Below are positions 33,979-43,725 of a DNA stretch of 64,000 bases, piece after piece (positions within the stretch are counted from its first letter, which is position 1; the number at the start of each line of letters is the position of its first letter). The position numbers and the translations under genes are program-made. The notes under the pieces are model-generated. The model ran no database searches. It was not told the DNA's origin and saw nothing but the letters and a program-made list of their open reading frames with translations. Source of the DNA: Roseibium litorale (lineage in GTDB: Bacteria > Pseudomonadota > Alphaproteobacteria > Rhizobiales > Stappiaceae); assembly GCF_014842915.1 (NCBI RefSeq), contig NZ_JACYXI010000010.1:1-64000 (forward strand), written 5' to 3'.

Positions 33979-34995
33979 ATGCTCAAAGTCACGAAATTTA
34001 CGACTGCACTGACCGCCACCGCTTTGGGGCTGCTGTTTGCATCCGAAGCATTCGCCGCGGACGTGACCTGGAATGTTTCACTTTGGGGTAAGCGCCGTGC
34101 GTTTACCGAAAATGTCGAGAAGCTTGCCGAGGAAGTCGCGGCAAAAACCAATGGCCGTTTCGAGATCAAGATGGCCTACGGCGAGTCCCTGTCCAAGGCA
34201 AAGGAAAACCTCGACGGAATCTCTTTCAACGCATTTGAAATGGCACAGATCTGCGCCTCTTACCATGCTGACAAAAATCCAACCCTGACGGTGCTGGAGC
34301 TGCCTTTCCTGGGTGTGAAGGACCTGGAAATGGAAACCAAGGTCAGCATGGCGCTCTACGAGCATCCGGCAGTGAAGAAGGACCTTGCCCGCTGGGATGC
34401 GATGGCTCTAATGCCGACGCCGATGCCCCAGTATAATTTTGTAGGCAACGGCGATGTGCCCAAGACCACCAAGGATTTCGAGGGCATGCGCGTGCGCGCA
34501 CTTGGCGGAATCGGTGAGCTGATGTCTGCGGTTGGTGCCGTACCCACGACGGTGACCGCCTCTGAAACCTATCAGGCTATGGAATCGGGCACCGTGCGCG
34601 CTGCGTCTTTTGCTCCGCACGCTCATCTTTCGTTCAAGACGGTGGAAGTTGGCACCTGGTGGACCAAGAACATGAATCCGGGAACGGTCCAGTGTCCGGT
34701 CGTTGTCAGCATCTCCGCCTACAATGCCCTGCCGGACGAGTTCAAGACGGCTTTGAACGAAGCGGTCGCTCCTGCGCTTGAGCACTACATCGCCACCTAC
34801 GACAAGGTCTACGAAAAGTGGTGGCCGGAGCTGGAAGCCCGCAAGATCCAGCAGATCGAGTTCACGGACGAGGATCTGGCGGAACTGCGCACCAAGGCCG
34901 CCCCGATCTGGAAAAAGTGGGTATCGGACATGGATGCCAAGGGCATTCCCGGTCAAGAACTGCTCGATCTGGCCACCAGCACCATTGGCAACTGA
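33979..34995 (+). CDS. dctP: TRAP transporter substrate-binding protein (DctP family)
   Basis: A 338-residue periplasmic binding protein. The signal peptide (1-26, ending SEAFA) precedes ADVTWNVSLWG. The segment DFEGMRVRALGG near residue 168-179 holds the arginine that binds the carboxylate of the ligand in TRAP binding proteins, and the ETYQAMESGTVRAA segment is the usual next motif. The ATG at 33979 follows GGGAGG at five bases, which decides the start; the open frame extends farther upstream without a signal peptide there. An organic acid is the likely ligand. Confidence 0.9.
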   Translation: MLKVTKFTTALTATALGLLFASEAFAADVTWNVSLWGKRRAFTENVEKLAEEVAAKTNGRFEIKMAYGESLSKAKENLDGISFNAFEMAQICASYHADKNPTLTVLELPFLGVKDLEMETKVSMALYEHPAVKKDLARWDAMALMPTPMPQYNFVGNGDVPKTTKDFEGMRVRALGGIGELMSAVGAVPTTVTASETYQAMESGTVRAASFAPHAHLSFKTVEVGTWWTKNMNPGTVQCPVVVSISAYNALPDEFKTALNEAVAPALEHYIATYDKVYEKWWPELEARKIQQIEFTDEDLAELRTKAAPIWKKWVSDMDAKGIPGQELLDLATSTIGN

Positions 34996-35086
34996 GGGGT
35001 TGGCCGTCCGGCCCTCTTTCCCTTTCCTGCCTTGTCCTTCCTCCGGCGCGTTTCGCGCCGGAGGCCATCTTTTGTGAGACCGATCC

Positions 35087-35725
35087 ATGAGAGTTGATGA
35101 CCGCCCGGTCGTGACCTCCGAAGCGCCACGCTACCGGATGTTCGACGGCGTCCTCGCAACAGTCGAAGACGTGTTCAACCTGATTGCCGCTTCCAGCATT
35201 TTGATCCTGATGCTGATGGCAGTCGCGCAGATCTTCCTGCGCACCCTTTTCAACAGTCCTATTCCGGGTTTCATCGATATCACCGAGCAGGCCATGGCGG
35301 TTTTCACCTTCATGGGCATTGCCTATTGCCAGCGGGTCGGCGGTCACATCCGCATGGAGATCGTGCTTGGAGCCTTGCGCGGCCGGACCCTTTGGATTGC
35401 CGAGTTCCTTGGGGTTCTCGTTGTTCTCATCGTGATCCTCGCGCTCGTCTTCGGTTCCTGGTTCCACTTCATGCGGGCCTGGCAACTGGGGGATTCCACG
35501 ATCGATATTGGTCTTGCCACCTGGCCCTCCAAACTGCTGGTGCCGGTCGCCATGACGCTTCTTTGCCTGCGCCTCCTGGTGCAGCTCTACGGGTATGCCC
35601 GCCTGATCGCAGATCCATCCCGCGTTCCGGTTGCTGTACCGGTCGTCCTGAATGTTGAAGAAGAAGCCCGCCGCGAAATCGAGGAAGCCCTCGGCGACGG
35701 CACGGACGAGGAGGCACGGCAATGA
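35087..35725 (+). CDS. dctQ: TRAP transporter small permease (DctQ)
   Basis: A 212-residue inner-membrane protein with four predicted spans (about 30-50, 65-85, 100-125, 145-165), the standard topology of DctQ. The phrases IFLRTLFNSPIPGFIDITEQ and MGIAYCQRVGGHIRMEI are typical of the family. It stabilises the large subunit DctM. Its stop overlaps the dctM start in an ATGA, so the two are translated together. It lies 91 bases after dctP in the same operon. Confidence 0.9.
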   Translation: MRVDDRPVVTSEAPRYRMFDGVLATVEDVFNLIAASSILILMLMAVAQIFLRTLFNSPIPGFIDITEQAMAVFTFMGIAYCQRVGGHIRMEIVLGALRGRTLWIAEFLGVLVVLIVILALVFGSWFHFMRAWQLGDSTIDIGLATWPSKLLVPVAMTLLCLRLLVQLYGYARLIADPSRVPVAVPVVLNVEEEARREIEEALGDGTDEEARQ

Positions 35726-37089
35726 CCCCGTTTGAAGTTGGGCTGCTGATGACCGGCGTTCTGCTGGTTCTGGTTATCATCGGTGTTCGTGTCGCATTTG
35801 CCGCCGCATTTGTCGGTGTCGTCGGCCTGATCATCATCTTCACCATGAAGCAGGGCTTTGAGCGCGGCTTCATGACGGCCATCCAGATGGCCGGAACAAT
35901 CCCGCATTCCAAATCCGTGACCTATTCCCTGTCGGTCCTGCCGACCTTCATTCTGATTGGCTTCCTCGCCTTCTATGCCGGATTGACCAAACAGCTGTTC
36001 GAAGCTTCGAAACGCTGGCTGGGCTGGCTGCCGGGCGGCATGGCCGTTGGAACCGTCTTCGCGACCGCAGGCTTTGCGGCCGTCTCTGGGGCCTCGGTGG
36101 CAACAGCTGCGGTGTTTGCACGCGTCGCCATTCCGGAAATGCTGGCGGTCGGCTATTCCAAGCGGCTTGCTGCAGCGGTCGTTGCTGCGGGTGGCACATT
36201 GGCCTCGCTCATTCCGCCAAGCGCGATCCTGGTGATCTACGCCATTCTGGTGGAGCAGTCGGTCGGCAAGCTGCTGATCGCAGGCTTTGTGCCCGGCATC
36301 TACTCTGCGGTGATCTACATTCTGATCATCGTCGGCATGTCGGCCTGGAAGGGCGATGCCCCGGCGATCAAGGGCTTCACCTGGGGCCAGCGGTTCGCAT
36401 CCTTGCCCGGAACCTTGCCGATCCTGGCTGTGGTGGCCATTATTTTCGGCTCTCTCTATTACGGCATCGCGACGCCGACAGAGGCCGGAGCGCTGGGCGC
36501 TTTCGTGGTGCTGATAACCGCTATCGTCAAAGGCATGCGGCTCAAGCAGCTGGGGCAGGCTCTGCATGAAACGGCCAAGCTTGCGGTCATGATCTTCACC
36601 CTCATCTGGGGTGTTCTGGTCTATGTCCGCTTCCTCGGCTTTGCCGGTCTGCCGGATGCCTTCCGCGATTTCATCGTCGCACTGCCCCATGATCCGATGC
36701 TGACCATGGTCCTGATCCTGTGTGCCTATGCTGTGCTGGGCATGTTCATCGATGCCATCGGCATGCTGGTTCTGACCTTGCCGGTGGTCTATCCGGCGGT
36801 CATGGCGTTGAACGGCGGGGAAGGGGTTTCTGCTGCCGACAGTGCTTTCGGCATGTCCGGCGAGGCCTGCTCCATCTGGTTCGGCATTCTGGTGGTGAAG
36901 ATGGCGGAGCTCTGTCTGATCACCCCGCCCATCGGCCTCAACTGTTTCGTGGTCTCGGGCGTGCGTCCGGACATCCCGGTGCAGGAGGTGTTCCGGGGCT
37001 GCGTGCCGTTCTTCGTCGCAGACGTGATCACCATCGCGGGGCTGCTCGCCTTCCCCTCGATCATCACCTGGCTGCCATCACTGATGTAG
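35722..37089 (+). CDS. dctM: TRAP transporter large permease (DctM)
   Basis: A 455-residue membrane protein with about 12 to 14 spans that carries out sodium-driven import of the bound organic acid. The segments GFAAVSGASVATAAVFARVAIPEM in outline (about 112-135) and ASLIPPSAILVIYAILVEQS are DctM signatures. It is the last gene of dctPQM and is followed by a terminator at 37109-37144. An accessory role in regulating other genes is not visible. Confidence 0.92.
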   Translation: MTPFEVGLLMTGVLLVLVIIGVRVAFAAAFVGVVGLIIIFTMKQGFERGFMTAIQMAGTIPHSKSVTYSLSVLPTFILIGFLAFYAGLTKQLFEASKRWLGWLPGGMAVGTVFATAGFAAVSGASVATAAVFARVAIPEMLAVGYSKRLAAAVVAAGGTLASLIPPSAILVIYAILVEQSVGKLLIAGFVPGIYSAVIYILIIVGMSAWKGDAPAIKGFTWGQRFASLPGTLPILAVVAIIFGSLYYGIATPTEAGALGAFVVLITAIVKGMRLKQLGQALHETAKLAVMIFTLIWGVLVYVRFLGFAGLPDAFRDFIVALPHDPMLTMVLILCAYAVLGMFIDAIGMLVLTLPVVYPAVMALNGGEGVSAADSAFGMSGEACSIWFGILVVKMAELCLITPPIGLNCFVVSGVRPDIPVQEVFRGCVPFFVADVITIAGLLAFPSIITWLPSLM

Positions 37090-37108
37090 CGGTCCTTTGG
37101 ACATGCAA

Positions 37109-37144
37109 AAAAATGGCCGCGCGGGGCTCTGTGCGGCCATTTTG
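37109..37144. terminator. Terminator after dctM
   Basis: AAAATGGCCGC pairs with GCGGCCATTTT. A-rich left and T-rich right flanks make it usable from both sides. The convergent DUF805 gene ends nine bases to the right. Confidence 0.82.
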
Positions 37145-37152
37145 ATGAACGT

Positions 37153-37689
37153 TCAACCGCCGAAGCGGTTGGGACCGTCCGTTCCCCTGAAACTGGCGTT
37201 TGCAAAAAGAAACCATATGCCGACGAACGGAATGAAATAGGTCAGACATCATAACCCGGATTTGTCGCGGTCGTGAAAACGTCTGATTTCGAACGATGCC
37301 CTTATCAATCCTGCAATGACCGCAGTGGTGACGAGCAGGTAGTATCCTGCGGGTGAAAGGACGGGTGTCTCCGGCTGGATCCGGGACGCGGAAGAGGTGT
37401 AGGTGTCGATGCCAAGGAGAGAGAGGATTGCCCAGATCGTGACACCGCATACTGTGGTGGCAAGCCAGTAGTTCAATCGTCCTATCCGGCCTTCGAAGCT
37501 AAAGAAGACATTGAAGAGCGATGTTGCGGCGTTGACCACCGCATGCGGTTCAGCCTCAAAATCCTCAGAGCGTCGAGGTTCCAGGTAGGCGTCATACACA
37601 ACGTCCGGCTCCGCTCGTCTTGCGGGCATGCGGGGCACGGCGTTTTTTGGGGCTCCGAGCTTGCCGAAGGGTTTCTTTGGTGGCGGCAT
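37153..37689 (-). pseudogene. DUF805 family membrane protein interrupted by an in-frame TGA
   Basis: Residues about 61-145 match DUF805: FEGRIGRLNYWLATTV, two to three membrane spans and RRFHDRDKSG. The open frame stops at a TGA (37249-37251) just after SGL, in the middle of the family domain. In the same frame, translation beyond that codon gives CLTYFIPFVGIWFLFANA and then a FRGTDGPNRFGG ending, which is the normal DUF805 C-terminus, up to a stop at 37153. A single TGG-to-TGA change explains this, because Trp is common at that place. So the gene appears recently broken at codon 147 of 179, or there is a sequencing error. DUF805 function is unknown. Confidence 0.82.
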
Positions 37690-37780
37690 GGTGCTTGACC
37701 GGGTCTGTCAGGAACGTGTCTTAGAAACCTTAGACCGCCCGGATTTAAGCAAACGTAATGGGAAAGCGGTAATTCCGGTC

Positions 37781-39379
37781 TTAGAACAGGCTTCCCTGAG
37801 ATGCAGTGCCACTGCTTTTCGGAATGGCTGTCTTCTTTGTCTTTGCCGGTGTGGCCTTGGGCGGTGTCTTCGGAGGCAAGCTGCCTTCACCGCCTGCCAC
37901 CGCATCGACCACACCATCGGCAAGCTCAATAGACAAAGCCGCGCCCGGAGCGACGCTCGCGGCGGAGCGGATGGGCTGGCCGGCTTCATCACGCACTAGA
38001 GCGTAGCCACGTGAAAGCACATCTTTGTAGGAGAGGGACTTCAGCAGCTTCTCCAGCCCGTCTAGCCGGTCGCGTTGTTTAGAGAGACGGGCCGCATAAG
38101 CCCGGTCCAGCCGCCCGGTAAATGTGGTCAGCCGTTCCGTTCCCAGATGGATCTGCTGGCTCAGACGGGCAGGGGACAGGCGGCCGGTCAGGGCTGCATA
38201 GGCCTGGCGCTTCTGGCCGAGGGCGACACCAAGAGCCCGCTGCTGGCGGTCGCCGAGACCTGTCAGCTTGTCTCCCGCATTGGCGAGGCCGCGGGTCAGC
38301 AGCAACGGCGATAAGCGGGCGCTGGCGTTTTGATAATTGCTGCGGTGGCTGCGGGTGTTTACCGTCAGCGCGTGTTCCAGCCGGGCTGCGGCATGGTCGA
38401 AGCGCTGGCGGGGCAAGGCGAGCAGCTCCTGCGGGCCAGGCAGGGCAGCTCCTGCGGCGCGAAGTTCGGTTCGCCGCGTGGAGATTAGGCGGATCAGACC
38501 GGACGAAAGGCGCCGCGACAGGTCGTCCACCATGGACATGAGATCGGCTTTGACCGGGACAGCGATTTCGGCAGCGCCCGTCGGTGTCGGCGCCCGCACA
38601 TCGGCGGCAAGGTCGATCAGGGTCCAGTCGGTTTCGTGGCCGACTGCAGAAATGAGCGGAATCTCACTTGCTGCTGCGGCGCGGACGACAACTTCCTCGT
38701 TGAAGCCCCAAAGGTCCTCGATGCTGCCGCCGCCCCGGGCGACGATCAGAAGGTCCGGGCGCGGAATGGCACCGCCTGCCGGCAGTGCGTTAAAGCCGCG
38801 GATGCCGTTGGCGACTTCCGCCGCGCAGGTCTCGCCCTGCACCCGCACCGGCCAGACCAGCACGTGCAGCGGGAAACGGTCGGAAATCCGGTGCAGAATG
38901 TCCCGGATGACGGCACCGGTCGGCGAGGTGATCACGCCGATCACACGTGGCATGCCGGGCAGAAGCTGCTTGCGCTCCGGCGCGAACAGGCCTTCGGCCC
39001 CCAGCTTGCGCTTGCGCTCTTCCAGTAGCGCCATCAGGGCGCCCGCTCCGGCAGGCTCGATGGACTCGATGACCATCTGATATTTGGACTGGCCGGGGAA
39101 CGTGGTGATCTTGCCCGTAGCGATCACTTCCAGACCCTGTTCCGGCTGGATCTTCAACCGGCTGGCGTTGCCCTTCCAGATCACGCCGCTCAGGACAGAG
39201 CGGTCATCCTTGAGATCCAGATAGATGTGCCCGGAGCCCGGACGGGAGATCCGGCCCAGTTCCCCGCGCACCCGCACATAGCCGAACGTGTCTTCCATGG
39301 TCTTCTTGATGGAGAACGAAATCTCCGAGACGGAAAACTCCGGGGCATTGGTCGGGGTGCTGGTCGCGGTGTCAGTCAA
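37781..39379 (-). CDS. xseA: Exodeoxyribonuclease VII large subunit
   Basis: A 532-residue nuclease subunit that, with XseB, degrades single-stranded DNA. It has an N-terminal OB fold (about 12-115: [26 protein letters not shown]), the catalytic core with [16 protein letters not shown], the [19 protein letters not shown] motif and [18 protein letters not shown], followed by a long helical, Arg-rich region and a Lys/Pro-rich tail. The start is TTG 39379 with AAGGAA eight bases upstream. xseB is not beside it in this window. Confidence 0.94.
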   Translation of the reverse strand: MTDTATSTPTNAPEFSVSEISFSIKKTMEDTFGYVRVRGELGRISRPGSGHIYLDLKDDRSVLSGVIWKGNASRLKIQPEQGLEVIATGKITTFPGQSKYQMVIESIEPAGAGALMALLEERKRKLGAEGLFAPERKQLLPGMPRVIGVITSPTGAVIRDILHRISDRFPLHVLVWPVRVQGETCAAEVANGIRGFNALPAGGAIPRPDLLIVARGGGSIEDLWGFNEEVVVRAAAASEIPLISAVGHETDWTLIDLAADVRAPTPTGAAEIAVPVKADLMSMVDDLSRRLSSGLIRLISTRRTELRAAGAALPGPQELLALPRQRFDHAAARLEHALTVNTRSHRSNYQNASARLSPLLLTRGLANAGDKLTGLGDRQQRALGVALGQKRQAYAALTGRLSPARLSQQIHLGTERLTTFTGRLDRAYAARLSKQRDRLDGLEKLLKSLSYKDVLSRGYALVRDEAGQPIRSAASVAPGAALSIELADGVVDAVAGGEGSLPPKTPPKATPAKTKKTAIPKSSGTASQGSLF

Positions 39380-39523
39380 TTGAGTGATTCCTTATTCGCG
39401 GTCCAAGGTGGCGTCAGCTGGGTGGAGGGTCAAGCGGGTGGGGGCTCCAGGAAAAGCCTTGGACGGCTTCATGTCCTCCAGGGGCATTGAAATTTGCAGG
39501 CCGCCCGTCCTAATTATGGTCAC

Positions 39524-40282
39524 ATGACCCGATATGATTACCGAATGCAGCGTCTTTTTCTCCGTCACATCCTGGCCGATGGCGCTTCCGTCGAAGCGGA
39601 TCGCGGTCAGGCAAATTACCTCCTGAATGTTCTGCGCTTGTCGGATGGTGATGAAATCCTGGTCTTCAACGGCAGCGATGGCGAATGGGTGGCCCGCATA
39701 CGCGCCACGGGCCGCAAGGCGTGCCATCTGGACTTGGTCAAGCAGGTCCGGCCTCAGGTGCCGCTGACAGACATCCAGTATCTTTTTGCCCCGCTCAAGC
39801 ACGCCCGTCTCGACTATGTCGTGCAGAAGGCGGTGGAGATGGGGGTAGGGGCGATCCGCCCTGTGTTCACCCAGCATACCCAGACCTCCAGGGTTAATGT
39901 GGAGCGCATGGAGGCCAACGTTATCGAGGCCGCTGAGCAGTGCGGCGTCATTGCCGTTCCGCCCGTTCTGGAGCCAATGTCCCTCAAGGATCTTCTGGCC
40001 GGGTGGGCAACAGCGGAACCAAGCCGACAGCTGCTCTTTTGCGACGAGGGCGAGGAAAGCCAGAACCCGCTGGCGGTGCTTGCGGCACTCGCCGAGAGAG
40101 GCTGCAAGCAGCTGGCGGTCTTGATCGGACCGGAGGGCGGTTTTTCGGAAGAAGAGCGGGTCTTGCTGCGCTCGCTGCCCTTCGTGCTACCGATTCCGCT
40201 GGGACCGCGTATATTGAGGGCGGACACGGCAGCGGTCGCAGCCTTTGCAGTCATTCAGGCAACCGTGGGCGACTGGTGCTGA
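39524..40282 (+). CDS. rsmE: 16S rRNA m3U1498 methyltransferase RsmE
   Basis: A 252-residue SPOUT-class methyltransferase that modifies U1498 of 16S rRNA. An N-terminal PUA-like part ([22 protein letters not shown]) precedes the knotted SAM-binding domain, with [12 protein letters not shown] and [19 protein letters not shown] as its knot motifs near the C-terminus. ATG 39524 is taken as the start; ATG 39545 (MQRLFLRH) is an alternative. It is divergent from xseA and is followed after 18 bases by the cyclase gene, so they may be co-transcribed. Confidence 0.92.
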   Translation: MTRYDYRMQRLFLRHILADGASVEADRGQANYLLNVLRLSDGDEILVFNGSDGEWVARIRATGRKACHLDLVKQVRPQVPLTDIQYLFAPLKHARLDYVVQKAVEMGVGAIRPVFTQHTQTSRVNVERMEANVIEAAEQCGVIAVPPVLEPMSLKDLLAGWATAEPSRQLLFCDEGEESQNPLAVLAALAERGCKQLAVLIGPEGGFSEEERVLLRSLPFVLPIPLGPRILRADTAAVAAFAVIQATVGDWC

Positions 40283-40300
40283 CGGGTTTTGGGGAGCAGC

Positions 40301-42031
40301 ATGGCTCAGGACGTTCTTCCGCCGGACAGGAGCCAGCCAGCTGCCGCAGGGCTTGACGGTGGCGCTCCCGTTCGCCGCCATTTCCGCCTGCGGCTTCCCG
40401 TCGGCGTCGCCCTTGGGCTTGTGTTCTCTCTGATGATGATTGTCATCTGCGGCGTAATCATCGGTTATATGTCGACTTCCGACAGGCGTATTGCAGGCCG
40501 GCTTCTGGATGACGGCGCAACAGCCACGCTGAAAGTCAACCGTGCCGTGTTGGACCGGTTTTTTGCCGTTCAGGAGACCGCGCTGCAAGCGGCTGCTCTG
40601 GACCTGAAAAGGAACCTGTCCGTAGCGGCAAATGCGATCTCAAACCGTTACGGCAGCCTCTTTCCGCAAGGAACGAGGTTGAGCGTTCGTGAGGCCGGTT
40701 CTCCTGCAGTGCCGGTATCCCCTGCCCTGACGGGGATACGGTTCGTCCGGGACGCGGCGGCTGAGGACACGATGCTGGAGCTGGCCTATGGCTTCGAGCG
40801 CGGTAAGGAGCTGGTTTCCCTTTACCCCTTGCGGATCGTCGACGGCCTGCTCGGGCAGATGAAATGGGAGGGGCGGCAGCAGCCTTTCCTGCTCGAGGGG
40901 CGTGACAAGGTCATATCCATCAGCGGCTGGAAGCGGCCGGTTTCGCAGGCCGGTCCAGCTTCACCTTTACCAAGCCTCTCCGACCTCGGGGATCATCCTC
41001 TTCGTGCGATCTGGCAGGAGAATGCTGATGCGCATACCATGGGCGGCAACGTCACGGGCCGCGTCTTTCCCTCCTCAGGTGGAATGTATACCGCCATTTT
41101 GGCTGACATCACCGATGGCCCCGCCGCAGGGTGGACGCTGGGAACGCTTTACCAGGCCAAGGATTTTGGTGCGGCTCTCGATCAGAGCCGCATTGTCCTA
41201 TATGCCGCCGTCATTGCCCTCTGCATCGGAGCGTTTCTGTCCTTCCTTCTCGGCCGCCTGCTGGGCCGGCCATTGACGCGCCTTGCGGAAGCTTCCGCAC
41301 GGGTCCGAGGACTCGATTTTGACGGAATCGCACAGCTCCCGCCCTCGCGTTTGACAGAGCTGGACAACGTAAACGCAGCGTTCAACGGTACGGTCAGTGC
41401 ACTCAATGCCTTTGCGCGCTATGTGCCACGGCAACTTGTGAAGCGCTTGATTGAACAGGGGATGACCGATCCGCGTCAGATCGAAACCCGTGAGATGACT
41501 GTCGTCTTTACTGACATCGCAGGTTTTACGACCATGGCTTCGCGCCTGAGTGCGGAGGAAACAGCCGGATTCCTGACCGGGTACTTCGAACTTGTCTCCG
41601 ATGCCATTTCCGCCGAGGACGGGACCATTGACAAGTATATCGGCGACGGGGTGATGGCCTTCTGGGGCGCGCCGGTTGATCAGCCTAACCACCGGGAGCT
41701 GGCGGTTGCGTTCGTTCGCAAACTCGCAGAGCGGCTGGATGAGGAGGCCGACAAGCGGATCCGGGTCAGAGTCGGCATTCACACCGGACAGGTCGTCGTC
41801 GGGAATATCGGCTCGATCAGCCGCGTGAATTACACCGTTATCGGGGACGTCGTGAACGTTGCTGCCAGACTGCAGGAATATGGCAAGTCCGTCGATCCGG
41901 ACGCCCGTCTCATAGCCTTGGCAAGCGAGGAGACGATGGCAGGTGTTGAGCGCGGGGAGGGGGAAAACCTGGTCGGAAGAATTTCCTTGCGGGGACGTGA
42001 ACAAGAGACCTCAGTGTTCAGAATCGTGTGA
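40301..42031 (+). CDS. Membrane-bound adenylate/guanylate cyclase (class III)
   Basis: A 576-residue signalling enzyme. A membrane span at about residues 36-58, an extracytoplasmic sensor region to about 300, a second span (about 301-320), a HAMP-like linker and a C-terminal class III cyclase domain (about 395-560). The metal-binding aspartates are in FTDIAGFT and IGDGVMAFW, and YTVIGDVVNVAARLQ completes the active site. It should turn ATP or GTP into the cyclic nucleotide in response to an outside signal. The ATG at 40301 has GGGGAG five bases upstream. It sits between rsmE and gshA. Confidence 0.88.
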   Translation: MAQDVLPPDRSQPAAAGLDGGAPVRRHFRLRLPVGVALGLVFSLMMIVICGVIIGYMSTSDRRIAGRLLDDGATATLKVNRAVLDRFFAVQETALQAAALDLKRNLSVAANAISNRYGSLFPQGTRLSVREAGSPAVPVSPALTGIRFVRDAAAEDTMLELAYGFERGKELVSLYPLRIVDGLLGQMKWEGRQQPFLLEGRDKVISISGWKRPVSQAGPASPLPSLSDLGDHPLRAIWQENADAHTMGGNVTGRVFPSSGGMYTAILADITDGPAAGWTLGTLYQAKDFGAALDQSRIVLYAAVIALCIGAFLSFLLGRLLGRPLTRLAEASARVRGLDFDGIAQLPPSRLTELDNVNAAFNGTVSALNAFARYVPRQLVKRLIEQGMTDPRQIETREMTVVFTDIAGFTTMASRLSAEETAGFLTGYFELVSDAISAEDGTIDKYIGDGVMAFWGAPVDQPNHRELAVAFVRKLAERLDEEADKRIRVRVGIHTGQVVVGNIGSISRVNYTVIGDVVNVAARLQEYGKSVDPDARLIALASEETMAGVERGEGENLVGRISLRGREQETSVFRIV

Positions 42032-42221
42032 CCGGAAGTTTATGACGGAGGTCTGTATTGCATTCCGGACTTCTTAGTCCTAAATGCGACGAGCTTGAAT
42101 TGTTTCGGCTTTAGGCGGAGCAATTTGGAGCCGCATTCGTGCGTCCGATATTCATTTATGCGTCTGCGCGTGACCTGCCCGCCGGGTGACTTTCGCGTCG
42201 TACGAGAATTGGGAATTCCAT

Positions 42222-43595
42222 ATGGCCCGCGATACCGTGGACACGACTCCAATTGAAACCGTTGCTGGCCTGGCGGCAGTCCTTGAAGAGGGATGCAAGC
42301 CGAAGGAGTCCTACCGGATCGGCACAGAGCACGAGAAATTCGGCTTCCACTTGTCCGATTATTCCCCCGTTGCCTATGACGGCCCCAACGGTATTGAGGC
42401 TGTTTTGAAGGGCATGGAAGGCCTGCTCGGCTGGGAGCCGATCGAGGACAATGGCAAAATCATCGGCCTGGCCGATACCATTGGCGGCGGCGCGATTTCC
42501 ATTGAGCCGGGCGGACAGTTCGAGCTGTCCGGCGCCCCGTTGGAAACCCTGCACCAGACCTGCCGCGAGACCAATGCGCATCTGGCGCAGGTTCGTGAGA
42601 TCGCTGACCCGCTCGGCATCGGCTTCCTTGGCGTCGGCATGACGCCGACCTGGCGCCGCGAGGACATGCCGGTCATGCCGAAGTCCCGCTACGAGATCAT
42701 GACCCGCTACATGCCCAAGGTGGGCACCATGGGTCTCGACATGATGTACCGGACCTCAACCATTCAGGTGAACCTGGACTTCTCGTCCGAGGCCGACATG
42801 GTCAAGAAGATGCGCGTTGGCCTGGCCTTGCAGCCGGTTGCAACGGCCATATTCGCCAACTCGCCGTTCACCGACGGCAAGGTCAATGGCCTGAAGTCGT
42901 ACCGCGCGCACATCTGGACCGACACGGACCGGAACCGCACCGGTGACCTTCCCTTTGCCTTTGAGGACGGTTTCGGTTTCGAGGCCTATGTGGAATGGGC
43001 GCTCGATGTGCCGATGTATTTCGTCAAGCGCGGCGATACCTATTTCGACGTCACTGACACCACGTTCCGCCAGTTCATGAACGGTGCCCTTGAAGGACGT
43101 GTCCCCGATGCCCGTCCGACCCTTGGTGACTGGAACAACCACCTCGGGACTCTCTTCCCCGATGTGCGCCTTAAGAAATACATTGAGATGCGCGGTGCCG
43201 ACGGTGGCCCCTGGCGCCGGATCTGTGCGCTGCCGGCCTTCTGGGTTGGTCTCCTTTATGATGAAGGTGTTCTGGACGAAGCCTGGCAGCTGGTGCGCGA
43301 CTGGACTCAGGAAGAGCGTGCCGCCCTGCGCGCCGGCGTTCCCAAGGATGCCCTGCAGACGCCGTTCCGCTCCGGTACGGTCCTGGACATCGCCCGCGAG
43401 GCGACAGCTCTTTCCCGCAAGGGTCTGCAGCGCCGTGGCCATATGAGCGATGGTGGTCTCGACGAGACGGTGCATCTGGCGCCGATCGAGGAAGGCCTTG
43501 CTGCCGGCATGTGTCCGGCAGACGTTCTGCTCAACCGCTACAACGGCAGCTGGGGCGGTGATCTGAACCAGATCTACAGGGACTACGCCTACTAG
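42222..43595 (+). CDS. gshA: Glutamate--cysteine ligase (plant/alphaproteobacterial type)
   Basis: A 457-residue enzyme of the GCS2-type that makes gamma-glutamylcysteine, the first step of glutathione synthesis. Recognisable segments are YRIGTEHEKFGF, GGAISIEPGGQFELSGAPL, MMYRTSTIQVNLDFSSE, and the C-terminal RRGHMSDGGLDETVHLAPI. The length and text match the plant-like ligase of Rhizobiales rather than the E. coli type. The start ATG 42222 follows GGGA. It stands downstream of the cyclase gene with a 190-base gap and probably has its own promoter. Confidence 0.93.
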   Translation: MARDTVDTTPIETVAGLAAVLEEGCKPKESYRIGTEHEKFGFHLSDYSPVAYDGPNGIEAVLKGMEGLLGWEPIEDNGKIIGLADTIGGGAISIEPGGQFELSGAPLETLHQTCRETNAHLAQVREIADPLGIGFLGVGMTPTWRREDMPVMPKSRYEIMTRYMPKVGTMGLDMMYRTSTIQVNLDFSSEADMVKKMRVGLALQPVATAIFANSPFTDGKVNGLKSYRAHIWTDTDRNRTGDLPFAFEDGFGFEAYVEWALDVPMYFVKRGDTYFDVTDTTFRQFMNGALEGRVPDARPTLGDWNNHLGTLFPDVRLKKYIEMRGADGGPWRRICALPAFWVGLLYDEGVLDEAWQLVRDWTQEERAALRAGVPKDALQTPFRSGTVLDIAREATALSRKGLQRRGHMSDGGLDETVHLAPIEEGLAAGMCPADVLLNRYNGSWGGDLNQIYRDYAY

Positions 43596-43623
43596 ATTTG
43601 CGCCCTGAAGCTGGCCAAATCAG

Positions 43624-43651
43624 ACTTGCCCGGTGTCTTTTCCGGGCAAGT
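43624..43651 (+). terminator. Terminator after gshA
   Basis: ACTTGCCCGG (624-633) pairs perfectly with CCGGGCAAGT (642-651). The T-run after it is poor, so termination may be partial. Confidence 0.65.
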
Positions 43652-43725
43652 TGCATCCTCCATTTGACGAGATGCTCCGTAAAGCGGATCATGCTTGCGA
43701 GACCATGCGTTAAGAGGCTGCACCC

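Noticed and set aside
37249..37251. TGA in the DUF805 gene as a selenocysteine codon
   Set aside because: No convincing SECIS-type hairpin follows, DUF805 is not a redox family, and Trp is the expected residue.
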